A stretch of DNA of 16,429 bases from Chloroflexota bacterium (GTDB lineage Bacteria; Chloroflexota; Limnocylindria; Limnocylindrales; CSP1-4), in contig JAJYJR010000054.1 in NCBI GenBank assembly GCA_021789355.1, forward strand, positions 1-16,429, read 5' to 3'. The position numbers and the translations under genes were made by a program. The notes beneath the pieces are model-generated. The model was not told where the DNA came from. It did no database searches and saw only the letters and a list, made by a program, of their open reading frames with translations. Position 1 is the first letter of the stretch, and the number at the start of each line of letters is the position of its first letter. Below, piece after piece: positions 1 to 7,493 of the stretch.

Positions 1-42
1 TCGCCCACTCTCCCGCTGACCCGGCCAGCACCGCGCCGGTCG

Positions 43-48
43 AAGGAG
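43..48 (+). promoter_or_regulatory. Ribosome binding site of the pilin-propeller gene
   Basis: AAGGAG lies 8 nt before the ATG at 57. It decides for that start rather than the in-frame ATG at 66, which lies 17 nt from the site. Confidence 0.75.
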
Positions 49-56
49 CGCGTGAG

Positions 57-1469
57 ATGCACCGCATGAACCGCAATCGCCACACCGGACAGTCCACCAC
101 CGAGTACGGCATCGCCATCGCCCTGATCGCCGTCATCGCCGTCGCCGCCCTCGCCTCGGCGAGCGTGGCGGTCGGCGGGGCGTTCGGCTTCATCAACCAG
201 CGGGTGGAGGCGGTCATCCCCACCTCGGGGAGCGGCTCCGCCCCGACCGCGATGGTCACCCCGAGTATCCAGACTGTCGGCCAGACGGTGACCGTGAGCG
301 GCTCGGGCTACACGCCCGACAGCAGCGTGACCATCACCCTGCACAGCACCCCGGTGGTGCTCGGCACCACCACCTCGGACAGCGCGGGCAACGTGGGCCC
401 GGTCCTCGAGACCATTCCGCTCGGTACCGACACGACCATCACCCACACGATCACGCTCAGCACGGCTACCCAGACCGGGATCAGCAATGACCTGACGGTC
501 ACCGCGCCGATCTACGCGGTTGGCGATGGCGGTTCCCCTGCCATCTACGCCAGCACGGACAACGGGACGACTTGGACCCAGCAGCTCATGACGACGGGGG
601 CCGGCGACTTCTTCGGTGTCGCCATCGTGGACGCGATCTATGCCTATGCGGTCGGTCACGACAACGGCAACGCCATCATCTACGCCACCGCCAACGGTGG
701 CACGACCTGGACCCAGCAGCTCAGCCTGGCGAACGGGTACTTCTACGGCGTCGCCGTCGTGGACGCCACCCACGCCTACGCGGTCGGCTCGACCGGCACC
801 ACCAGTTCTACCGGCATCATCTACGCCACCGCGGACGGTGGCACGACCTGGACTCAGCAGTTCAGCCAGGCGCGCGGCTTCGGAAGTATCGCCGTCGTGG
901 ACGCCACCCACGCCTACGTGGTTGGAGCGGACGGCAACGGCAATGCTGTCATCTACGCCACCGCCAACGGTGGAACGACCTGGACCAAGCAGCTCAGCCT
1001 GTCGTATTGGGACTTCTCCGGCGTCGCCGTCGTGGACGCCACCCACGCCTACGTGGTTGGACAGGACGGCAACGGCAATGCCATCATCTACGCCACCGCC
1101 AATGGCGGGACGACCTGGACCAAGCAGTTCAGCCTGGCGAATGGGTACTTCACCGGCATCGCCGTCGGGGACGCCACCCACGCCTATGCGGTCGGGTACA
1201 CCGGCCCCTACCCCACCAGTGGGACCGGCATCATCTACGCCACGGCGGACGGTGGAACGACCTGGACCCCGCAGCCGCTGAGCCTGCCGAACGGGTACCT
1301 TACCGGCGTCGCGGTCGTGGACCCCACCCATGCCTATGCAGTCGGTCGCAACACCGCCGGCGGCGTCGTGAACGCCGACATCTATGCCACCGCTGACGGT
1401 GGCACGACCTGGGCCCAGGCGTTCACGAAGCCGGCGCGCGCGTTCTACGGCGTCGCAGTCACGCCCTGA
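57..1469 (+). CDS. Flp-type prepilin leader fused to a seven-repeat beta-propeller surface protein
   Basis: Predicted surface or pilus-associated protein of 470 residues. Residues 1-11 form a short basic leader ending in Gly11, followed by QSTTEYGIA. Glu16 is at +5 after the predicted prepilin-peptidase cut and Tyr17 follows it, the Glu-Tyr pair typical of Flp/Fap pilins. A hydrophobic helix spans about 18-44. Residues about 65-150 look like an Ig-like domain (VSGSGYTPDSSVTITL). From about 152 to the end there are seven repeats, each with IYAT..GGTTW followed by GVAVVDATHAYAVG, the YCF48/BNR-like propeller pattern; seven is a normal number of blades. Normal Flp pilins are only about 50-70 residues, so the large C-terminal load is unusual. 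A hairpin terminator follows within 25 nt. Function is inferred: an adhesin or minor pilin displayed through the Flp/Tad assembly path. No other tad genes lie in the window. Confidence 0.85.
   Translation: MHRMNRNRHTGQSTTEYGIAIALIAVIAVAALASASVAVGGAFGFINQRVEAVIPTSGSGSAPTAMVTPSIQTVGQTVTVSGSGYTPDSSVTITLHSTPVVLGTTTSDSAGNVGPVLETIPLGTDTTITHTITLSTATQTGISNDLTVTAPIYAVGDGGSPAIYASTDNGTTWTQQLMTTGAGDFFGVAIVDAIYAYAVGHDNGNAIIYATANGGTTWTQQLSLANGYFYGVAVVDATHAYAVGSTGTTSSTGIIYATADGGTTWTQQFSQARGFGSIAVVDATHAYVVGADGNGNAVIYATANGGTTWTKQLSLSYWDFSGVAVVDATHAYVVGQDGNGNAIIYATANGGTTWTKQFSLANGYFTGIAVGDATHAYAVGYTGPYPTSGTGIIYATADGGTTWTPQPLSLPNGYLTGVAVVDPTHAYAVGRNTAGGVVNADIYATADGGTTWAQAFTKPARAFYGVAVTP
511..1466 (+). repeat. 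Seven tandem propeller-blade repeats (about 130-150 bp unit)
   Basis: The coding DNA repeats with high identity: blocks such as gccgtcgtggacgccaccca and cgacctggac recur in each unit. The seven GTTW motifs mark the units. Units 4 and 5 (roughly 880-1130) are the most alike, including a shared GNGNA insertion. Identity at the nucleotide level suggests recent duplication or gene conversion between blades. Confidence 0.8.
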
Positions 1470-1492
1470 CCCGCCCGCTCTGCTCGCCTGCG

Positions 1493-1523
1493 AAGAACCC
1501 CCGGTCGCCAGCCGGGGGTTCTT
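1493..1523 (+). terminator. Rho-independent-type hairpin after the pilin-propeller gene
   Basis: A perfect 12-bp stem (aagaacccccgg at 1493-1504 with its complement at 1512-1523) and a 7-nt loop. No clear T run follows, so termination strength is inferred from the stem. A relative of this hairpin recurs at 6273-6300. Confidence 0.8.
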
Positions 1524-1670
1524 GCACTGAGCTCGACATCCGATGAGTGCGGCAGCGAGGGGAGATAGAGTCTTGGTGCGTGCCGGCAACGGAGCCGTTA
1601 CCCACGAACAGGGCTGAATCCACAGTTGACACGACCACCCCGATCGCCACGCTCACCGCGAGCGAAGATT

Positions 1671-1699
1671 GAACCTTCCGACCCGTCCGGCAGTCTTAT
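1671..1699 (+). promoter_or_regulatory. Candidate ECF-type promoter (autoregulation)
   Basis: GAACCTT (1671-1677) resembles the ECF -35 element GGAACTT. After 15 nt comes GTCTTAT (1693-1699), resembling the ECF -10 GTC element. It sits immediately before the ECF sigma gene, where self-regulation is common. If it is used, transcription would begin at about 1704-1707, which rules out the TTG at 1669 as a start and makes either the ATG at 1708 (nearly leaderless) or the GTG at 1741 the true start. A perfect TTGACA at 1626-1631 has no convincing -10 partner. Confidence 0.4.
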
Positions 1700-1707
1700 C
1701 GGTCGGG

Positions 1708-2274
1708 ATGGACAGGATCACCGGATGGGAGCTGAGCCGCGTGGGGGCCCAACACTGCGAGACTGCTTCGGCTGACCGCGACGCGCGGTTCACGCGCCTG
1801 ACCGACGCGCATCTCGATGCGGCGTGTCGCCTGGCGACGGTGATCTTCGCCGGAAACAGGGCGGAAGCCGAGGACGCCGTTCAGGACGCCGCGCTGCGGG
1901 CGTGGCAACACTTCGACGACCTGCGCGATCCCGACCGGTTCGAGTGGTGGTTCACACGCATCGTGGTGAACACATGTCGGGATCAGATCGGGGCACGGCA
2001 CGTGCGGGTCATCGCGGCCGCCGATCCAGATGTCGAGGCCACACCGGACCATGCCGAGGCTCTTACCGGCTCCGATGCCCTGGTGCGCGCGCTGCGGACA
2101 CTCTCCCCCGAGCACCGCGTAGCAGTGGCGCTGCGCTTCCTCGGGGACTACTCGCTCGACGAGATCGCGGCCCGGACGGGGCAACGGCCGGGCACCGTGA
2201 AGAGTCGCCTGCACTACGCCCTGCGCGCACTGCGCGCCGCCCTCGATGCCGAGGCGCGGGAGGTGTCCCGATGA
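1708..2274 (+). CDS. ECF-family RNA polymerase sigma factor
   Basis: Sigma-70 family, extracytoplasmic function type, 188 residues. Region 2 spans about 28-95 and includes AEDAVQDAALRAW at 54-66 and the helix FEWWFTRIVVNTCRD at 78-92. Region 4 spans about 125-178, with LSPEHRVAVALRF and the helix-turn-helix SLDEIAARTGQRPGTVKSRL. Size and layout fit the family. The stop overlaps the next start as ATGA, so the two genes are translationally coupled and the downstream membrane protein is likely its regulator. The start is uncertain: ATG 1708 lacks a Shine-Dalgarno site, whereas GTG 1741 has GGGAG 9 nt upstream and keeps the whole of region 2. Confidence 0.9.
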   Translation: MDRITGWELSRVGAQHCETASADRDARFTRLTDAHLDAACRLATVIFAGNRAEAEDAVQDAALRAWQHFDDLRDPDRFEWWFTRIVVNTCRDQIGARHVRVIAAADPDVEATPDHAEALTGSDALVRALRTLSPEHRVAVALRFLGDYSLDEIAARTGQRPGTVKSRLHYALRALRAALDAEAREVSR

Positions 2275-4763
2275 ACGACGAGCTGTTCGACCGTCAGGTT
2301 CAGGATGCGACCCGGCGCCTCGCCGACGGCCCCGCATCGCCGGCACTTCGCGCGCGTGTGGCTGCGATCCCTGCTGAGCACCCTCGACGAATGCGCGGCG
2401 CCCACCGGCTCTTCGGCAGCCTGCGCTTTACCGGCGCCGCGGTCGCCCTTGTCGTGCTGGTGGTGGCTGCCGCACTCGTGGTCGCCACGCTGCCCCGCAA
2501 CAACGCAGTAGCGCCAGGGACGACCCACGGTCCGTCGGCCGCCCCCTCGGCGGCGCCGTCGCCGAGTTCCACCGTGACCCCGTCCGCCGCTGTCGGCGAG
2601 TTGGGGCAGACCTGGACGGCGCTGACGCAGGTCCCGGCTTTGGCAAAGGCCGGGATCGTCGGAGTGGTCGCTCACAACGGGGAGTTCGTGGCGGTGGGTC
2701 CCGTCGAGCGTTCACCCGGTGCGGCGGTGGCCTGGGTGTCGCCCGACGGCGTTGCCTGGACCCGGCACGAGTTCGCCGCCAATCCGGCCGGGGCATTCAC
2801 CGTTAGCGGTCTGTCCGATGGGCCCGATGGCCTCGTCGCCGTAGGAACGCGTGCGACACCAAGTGGCGACGTGCCTGCGGCATGGCGCTCGTCCGACGGC
2901 GTGAGCTGGACCGAAGCTGACATCGTGTCGGCGCCCGCCACCTGCCCGGACAGCGCGGTGGCCGTGGCGGGGGGCCCAGTGGGCTACGTCGTCCTCGGCC
3001 AGCGCGGCATCTGCGTCGGAGGAGCCGGCGCCGCTCCCCCCGATCGAGCACCCCTGCTATGGCACTCGTCCGACGGCGTGCGCTGGCAGGCGATCTCGTT
3101 CTCCGACCACACCGCGATCCTCACCGCGGTTGCCGTGGGAGGTCCTGGGTTCATCGTTGCCGGCAACCGACAGGTCGGAGGCACCTGGCAGACAGCGGTG
3201 TGGACGTCTTCCGATGCAAGCTCTTGGTCGCCAGCGTCCGAGCTGCCCGGCGGCGGACAGATCAAGGTCAACGCCATTGCCGCTGGGCCGAGCTTGATCC
3301 TCGCCATCAGCGGGCGGGCTGACCCGGGCGAGACGCAGGGCGCCATCTGGGCTACAACCGACGGCACGGCGTGGACGCAGGTCGAGGTCCTCGGCGAGCA
3401 GAATCCGACAATCACCGCCGTCGGCTGGACGGCGATCGGCTTCGTTGCGGCAGGACCGGCGGACAACGCAACTCCCGGCGGCGCACCTGTCGTGCTGCAA
3501 CTGTCGCAGGACGGAGCGCACTGGCAGACGCTCACCTCGAAGTCGATCCCCCAGGCGATGCCCTACGGCATCGCCGCACTCTCGGGACGGATCGTCGTCG
3601 TCGGCGGCTCCGCGAATCCGGCCAGCGCGTTCGTCCTCGTCAGCGGCGGGGCCGCGACTCCCGTCGGGTCACAGCCGGCGTGGTCGCAGGTCATGAGCAC
3701 CGGCGCGGCGAATGCGCTGCTCCGGGACGGCGACACGATGATGAGCGCCATCCCGTTCTCCAGCGGCTACGTGGTCGCGGGGAATGCGGACAACGGCCAA
3801 TCGGCTGTCATCTGGCACACATCCGACGGCGTGACCTGGCAGCGCCTCGACAACGGACCATCCTTCACGAGCAGCCAGATGACCGCCCTCGTCGCCATCC
3901 CGGGCGGCATCCTCGCCCTCGGCACCGCCAGCCACCTTGATTCGCTCTGTGCCGGCGGCGCGGCCAGCAACTGCAACCCGGTCTTCCCCATCCGATTGTG
4001 GACGTCGAGCGACGGTCGCACGTGGCAGGAGCTCCCCGAGAGCGCGACCGCGGCCTTCGGGCGTGCCACGCTCGGGCCCATCGCGGCGGGACCAGGGGGG
4101 CTTGTCCTCTTCGGCATGCACGTGCCCGTCTCGGCATCCTCGCCGTCCACTCCGATGGAGTGGACCTCGGCGGACGGGCGCATCTGGCAGGCCCAAACGC
4201 AGTTCGGGTTGGCCTTCCCGAAGGGATTCGTCAACGACCTGGCGCATATCGCGAACGGGTTCGTCGCGGTCGGCACGGACACCGCCAGCGGCCCGACGCG
4301 CACGGTCGGCGCCGCGTGGACCTCGGCTGACGGCACGACGTGGACGGCGGCCGGCGCGCCGCCGACAAGCCAGGAGGTCGTCCGTCTCCTCACCTGTGCC
4401 GGCGGCCTGTTCGCCGTCGGGATTACGGGGGGGTCCAAGACGTTCTGGGCTTCCGGCGACGGTCGGACCTGGACGGATGTCAGTGCGTCGAGCTTGCCGT
4501 TCGCGAGCACCGACACGAGTCCGGTGCTGCTCTCGGATGGGACGCAGATCGTGGCCGTCGGTGCGGACCGGGGCGGGAATGCAGGGACGTGGGTCTCCCG
4601 CGACGGAACGAGCTGGCAGCACCTTGCGGGCCCGAGCCAGGCACCGACAATCTCCACCACGGCGGGCGGTGCGATCGGTGCGTCGGGGCCGCAGGGGATC
4701 GTGCTGGCCACGACCAGCGCCACTTCGACAGGCTTCTCGACCACGGTCTGGGTGCTGCGCTAA
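2271..4763 (+). CDS. One-pass membrane protein with anti-sigma-like layout and two tandem propellers
   Basis: 830 residues. Residues 1-50 form a short cytoplasmic, helix-prone segment without the HxxxCxxC zinc motif of ZAS anti-sigma factors. One transmembrane helix lies at about 54-74, followed by a Pro/Ser/Ala/Thr-rich linker at about 78-108. The ectodomain has twelve strands of the form W-x-S-x-DG-x-x-W (such as AAWRSSDGVSW and RLWTSSDGRTW), each followed by a VAVG-type strand. Two further strands of related form (GQTWTAL near the start, PAWSQVM near the middle) divide it into two sets of seven, which suggests two seven-bladed propellers. It overlaps the ECF sigma gene by 4 nt, so the inferred role is to hold the sigma factor at the membrane and respond to an outside ligand or cell-wall signal. 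The anti-sigma activity is inferred from position only. Confidence 0.85.
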   Translation: MNDELFDRQVQDATRRLADGPASPALRARVAAIPAEHPRRMRGAHRLFGSLRFTGAAVALVVLVVAAALVVATLPRNNAVAPGTTHGPSAAPSAAPSPSSTVTPSAAVGELGQTWTALTQVPALAKAGIVGVVAHNGEFVAVGPVERSPGAAVAWVSPDGVAWTRHEFAANPAGAFTVSGLSDGPDGLVAVGTRATPSGDVPAAWRSSDGVSWTEADIVSAPATCPDSAVAVAGGPVGYVVLGQRGICVGGAGAAPPDRAPLLWHSSDGVRWQAISFSDHTAILTAVAVGGPGFIVAGNRQVGGTWQTAVWTSSDASSWSPASELPGGGQIKVNAIAAGPSLILAISGRADPGETQGAIWATTDGTAWTQVEVLGEQNPTITAVGWTAIGFVAAGPADNATPGGAPVVLQLSQDGAHWQTLTSKSIPQAMPYGIAALSGRIVVVGGSANPASAFVLVSGGAATPVGSQPAWSQVMSTGAANALLRDGDTMMSAIPFSSGYVVAGNADNGQSAVIWHTSDGVTWQRLDNGPSFTSSQMTALVAIPGGILALGTASHLDSLCAGGAASNCNPVFPIRLWTSSDGRTWQELPESATAAFGRATLGPIAAGPGGLVLFGMHVPVSASSPSTPMEWTSADGRIWQAQTQFGLAFPKGFVNDLAHIANGFVAVGTDTASGPTRTVGAAWTSADGTTWTAAGAPPTSQEVVRLLTCAGGLFAVGITGGSKTFWASGDGRTWTDVSASSLPFASTDTSPVLLSDGTQIVAVGADRGGNAGTWVSRDGTSWQHLAGPSQAPTISTTAGGAIGASGPQGIVLATTSATSTGFSTTVWVLR

Positions 4764-4785
4764 CCTCGCGCGGGCGCGGGCCACC

Positions 4786-5952
4786 TCAAACGCGCAGAAA
4801 GCGAGGCTGCCGCACGCGCCGGGCCGCCCTTGGCTGGTGACGGCGCGCGATGATCGGGTTGCCGGCGGCATCGACCTCGCCCGTGTAGCAGACGCGCCCC
4901 CGCTCGATCCGGCCGGCGATCTGGGCCTGGCGGATGGCGAGGCTGCGCCACGCGTCATCGGTGTTGCCCGCGCGGAGCGTGAGCGCCTCGGTGCATACGT
5001 CGAGGGCGGCCCGTAGGTCTGGCTCGCGTCCGGCGCGGGCGATGGCGATGGCGTGCGCCTCGGCGATCTCGGGATCGCGACAGCCGCCAGCCCAGGCGAG
5101 CTGGGCGAGTTGCTGTGCTCGGGCGTGCTGCCCCACCTCGATCCAGTGCTGGTGCACCAGCCGGAGCGTCGCGTCCGCGAGCGGAGTCCATCCGCGCTTG
5201 CGCCAAGCGGCATAGACGCCGCTGCCGGCGTGCTGCCCGGTCGTCCCGAAGAACGCCCGTATCGCTCCTTCGGTCTCCTTCGCAAGGGCTGATCTGGCCA
5301 GGGCGAGCCGCCAGGTGTCGAGCGCGCAGGGCCGACCGGCAGCGCAGCTCGGGCACGCCGCGTGCTCGCAGCGGCCCAGCGGATCGAGGAGCGGCGACAG
5401 ACGGGCTTCGAGGGCGAGCGCGTCGCGGCGCGACGGGAGCTGCGCGAAGAGGGGCGAGATCGCGCCAAGGAGCGTGGCGGTCCGTTCGGTGTTCATCTCG
5501 CTGGCTGCTGTTTCGAGCTTCGGCAGCAGGCGTGCGAGGATCAGCTCAGACGGCGCCTCGGCCGCAGCGATGCGATCCACGAGCATCGGACAGCGCAGGG
5601 TCGTGCATGCGTCCACGGCTTCCTGCCAGGCGGACCAGGCACGCTTGCCGGGGCGCGCCGGAAGCACGGTTGCGTGGCTGGCCACGTGCGCGTCCGGGAT
5701 CGGGACCGGCGGCTCCGGAGGTGTCCGCCGGGCCGGCCCCGAGAACTCGACGCGGTCCGCCGAGCCGTCCTGCGCCACGGCGAGCAGGTTCGCGAGCGTG
5801 TCGTGCCCCTGCTCGACGGCGCGCGCGAGCAGGCGGAGCGCGAGCCGCGCCGTGGCCGATGCGTCAGACAGCGCCTCGTGGGGCGCGGCGTTCGTGAGCC
5901 CGACCAACGCCAGCACGTCGCCGAGGCGCCGGTGCCTGGTGGAGAGGGCGGG
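4786..5952 (-). pseudogene. DnaQ-type (DEDDh) 3'-5' exonuclease, 5'-truncated
   Basis: The convincing reading frame runs from about 5952 down to the TGA at 4786-4788. Near its upstream end is HRRLGDVLALVGL followed by HEALSDASATARLAL, which matches the Exo III region (H...D) of DEDDh exonucleases. The Exo I (DxE) and Exo II motifs that should lie about 100 residues upstream are absent; the frame continues open to 6057 but as low-complexity Arg/Ser sequence. A long C-terminal region of about 300 residues follows, with a probable zinc site CEHAACPSCAAGRPC and helical repeat-like sequence. Without the first metal-binding motifs it cannot be an active nuclease, so this is a headless remnant, or a C-terminal domain surviving on its own if an internal start is used. 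It converges on the propeller gene with a 22-nt gap. Confidence 0.6.
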
Positions 5953-5960
5953 ACGAACTG

Positions 5961-6131
5961 GTGGTGGAGCCGCGAGGTACGCACCTGTCCGCCTGGCGCA
6001 TTGCCGCTCGCGGCCCCTGCTGCTGGACCTGTCCGAGCTGCGGCTACGTCGATCCACCCGACGGCGCCATCAGTCGGCGACTGGCGCAGTTCGACCCGCC
6101 GGCCCGATCCGGGGAGCTGGCGGCCCGGTAG
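5961..6131 (+). CDS. Possible small CxxC protein (56 aa)
   Basis: A GTG-started frame of 56 residues with good codon bias (mostly G/C third positions) and a cysteine cluster CCWTCPSCG at 20-28, followed by YVDPPDGAISRRL. It ends at TAG 6129-6131. A purine-rich GGAGAGGG (5941-5948) lies 12 nt upstream, rather far. No family recognised. It begins just where the exonuclease remnant stops, so it may be an inserted gene or itself the tail of a longer one. The start is not certain. Confidence 0.4.
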   Translation: MVEPRGTHLSAWRIAARGPCCWTCPSCGYVDPPDGAISRRLAQFDPPARSGELAAR

Positions 6132-6145
6132 CAGGGGCCAGCCTC

Positions 6146-6247
6146 CTCCACGCCGACATCGACGCCACCGTCGATACTCGAACGACCTGGTCCCAACGGT
6201 TCACGATGCCGGGGGACACGCTCCATGGCATGGCGGTCGCGCCCTGA
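6146..6247 (+). pseudogene. 3' remnant of a second pilin-propeller gene
   Basis: The last 33 codons read ADIDATVDTRTTWSQRFTMP... and end ...GMAVAP*. Aligned without gaps to the end of the gene at 57-1469 (ADIYATADGGTTWAQAFTKP ... GVAVTP*), 17 of 31 residues are identical. The similarity continues past the stop (ccctgac, then ctgctc and ctgcg) into a matching hairpin. No upstream blades are present: the sequence before 6146 is unrelated. This is the tail of a decayed paralogue or of a tandem duplicate whose body has been replaced. Confidence 0.75.
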
Positions 6248-6272
6248 CACTCCTCGCCCTGCTCATCTGCGT

Positions 6273-6300
6273 AGAACCCCGGCGAGTTGCCGGGGGTTCT
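6273..6300 (+). terminator. Hairpin terminator, homologue of the one at 1493-1523
   Basis: agaaccccggc (6273-6283), a 5-nt loop gagtt, then gccgggggttct (6289-6300): an 11-bp stem with one bulged G. It closes the propeller remnant and lies about 50 nt beyond the stop of the minus-strand gene at 6351, so it may serve both directions. Confidence 0.7.
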
Positions 6301-6350
6301 TCCAATGTTGGGCAGCGGTCGAACTCCACTTCGCGGGCCTTCCCCCGGCG

Positions 6351-7346
6351 CTACCAGAGCGCCATGCGCGCCTTGACCGAATGCGGTTGGAGTATCGGCG
6401 GAACTTCCAACGCGTTCGCGCACGCCTCGAGGACGGGCCTGCCGACCAGATGAGCGAGGTAGATCTCTGTCGTCAGCAGCGTGGCCGCCACGACTTCCGT
6501 CAGGGACTCGTGGAACGCCATTGCGTCGGCCACGGACAGTGCCCCGGACAGGAACGCGTCAGCCTCTTCGTAGTTGGCCCGCCGTCTGAGCCGGTACAGC
6601 AGGTCGATCAGCGTGGTAGCGCGGAGCTTCGCGCATCGGGCGTCCCGCTCGGCTCTCGGTAGTCGCTTTCGCGGCGTCTTGGCTGCCGTCGGCAGCAGCT
6701 TCAACCACTGTCCGTGGTGTTCCGCGATCTGACGCTTGCGGGTCGTCCTCAGGGCGAGCGCGACAAGGTGGGGCGCCGTGGCAGCCGTCGGCGAGGTCAG
6801 GTTGCTGATGGGGACGGGCCGGACAGTCCCGAACCCTTCGTAGGTCCAGGCACCCGGCGGCCCTGCGACCCGCGTCGTCCAGGGCACCACGAATGGCGAG
6901 GCCGGGTGGCCCACCTGATCCGCGGCCCAGCGCAGCATCTTCTCGTGCGTGGTCAGCCGGGTTCCGACGACCAGCGCCAGCGCGTTGAACGCCTCGAACA
7001 CCGCGTAGTAGCCCTGCACGCTCGCCCAGTGGTTGGCGAAGCCGATGATGTCGGGACCGCCGATCACACGCGGGCTGTTCAGGAGCACCTCGGTCGCCCA
7101 GCCATTGCGCAGATACTGCTGGACCCGGGGTGAGAGGTACCGCTTTCCGGCTGGCGTCCGGGCTCGCCACGATCCGCGCCGAACGGCATCGGCAACCCCG
7201 GGAAGCAGACCCCCACGGTGCGGGTAGAGGTCGGTCGTCCACGCGCAGATGGCGCGCATGTAGCCGTGGTAGGTGCGGAAGGTCAACTCCTCCTCGGAGC
7301 GGCCTCCTGCTGGCGCTGGATACCGCAATCCCGCGACGATCGGCAT
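6351..7346 (-). CDS. Hypothetical protein with HEPN-like features (331 aa)
   Basis: No family recognised with certainty. It is soluble, with no signal peptide or membrane segment. Two parts recall HEPN-type helical proteins: YYAVFEAFNAL (113-123) followed by THEKML (133-138), like the central helix pair, and LYRLRRRANYEEADAFL (250-266), like the RxxADY-type helix before the last HEPN helices. A clear Rx4-6H catalytic motif was not seen: R130 to H134 has only three residues between. The stretch 180-240 is basic. The start at ATG 7346 lacks a good Shine-Dalgarno site. It could be a toxin-like or defence protein given its neighbours, but that is inference from context. Confidence 0.75.
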   Translation of the reverse strand: MPIVAGLRYPAPAGGRSEEELTFRTYHGYMRAICAWTTDLYPHRGGLLPGVADAVRRGSWRARTPAGKRYLSPRVQQYLRNGWATEVLLNSPRVIGGPDIIGFANHWASVQGYYAVFEAFNALALVVGTRLTTHEKMLRWAADQVGHPASPFVVPWTTRVAGPPGAWTYEGFGTVRPVPISNLTSPTAATAPHLVALALRTTRKRQIAEHHGQWLKLLPTAAKTPRKRLPRAERDARCAKLRATTLIDLLYRLRRRANYEEADAFLSGALSVADAMAFHESLTEVVAATLLTTEIYLAHLVGRPVLEACANALEVPPILQPHSVKARMALW

Positions 7347-7493
7347 GGAGTCAGGCTACGCGCTTGACCCCCGGACGGTGGGGTGCTGCGCCGCAGGGGC
7401 AGTCTTGCCAGCTGGATGGTCGGCTGACCGTCACCCACGCGACGACCCCGCTACGTCTCCGCCCGATCGTCCGGGGACGGTGGCGACGCTATG

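Noticed and set aside
1626..1631. Perfect TTGACA as a housekeeping -35 box
   Set aside because: No TATAAT-like element at 16-19 nt downstream, so it is not listed as a promoter.
1824..2270. Upstream extension of the propeller membrane protein to an ATG at 1824
   Set aside because: The added 149 residues lie over the sigma gene in another phase and are Arg/Gly-rich. The ATG at 2271 overlapping the sigma stop gives a normal N-terminus.
3669..5468. 599-codon open frame on the minus strand
   Set aside because: It is the antisense shadow of the propeller gene in its first part, with Arg/Pro/Ser-rich composition. Only the separate minus-strand frame ending at 4786 has protein-like sequence.
5362..6453. 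363-codon plus-strand frame
   Set aside because: It runs antisense to the exonuclease remnant and crosses the propeller remnant and terminator in the wrong phase; no consistent codon bias.
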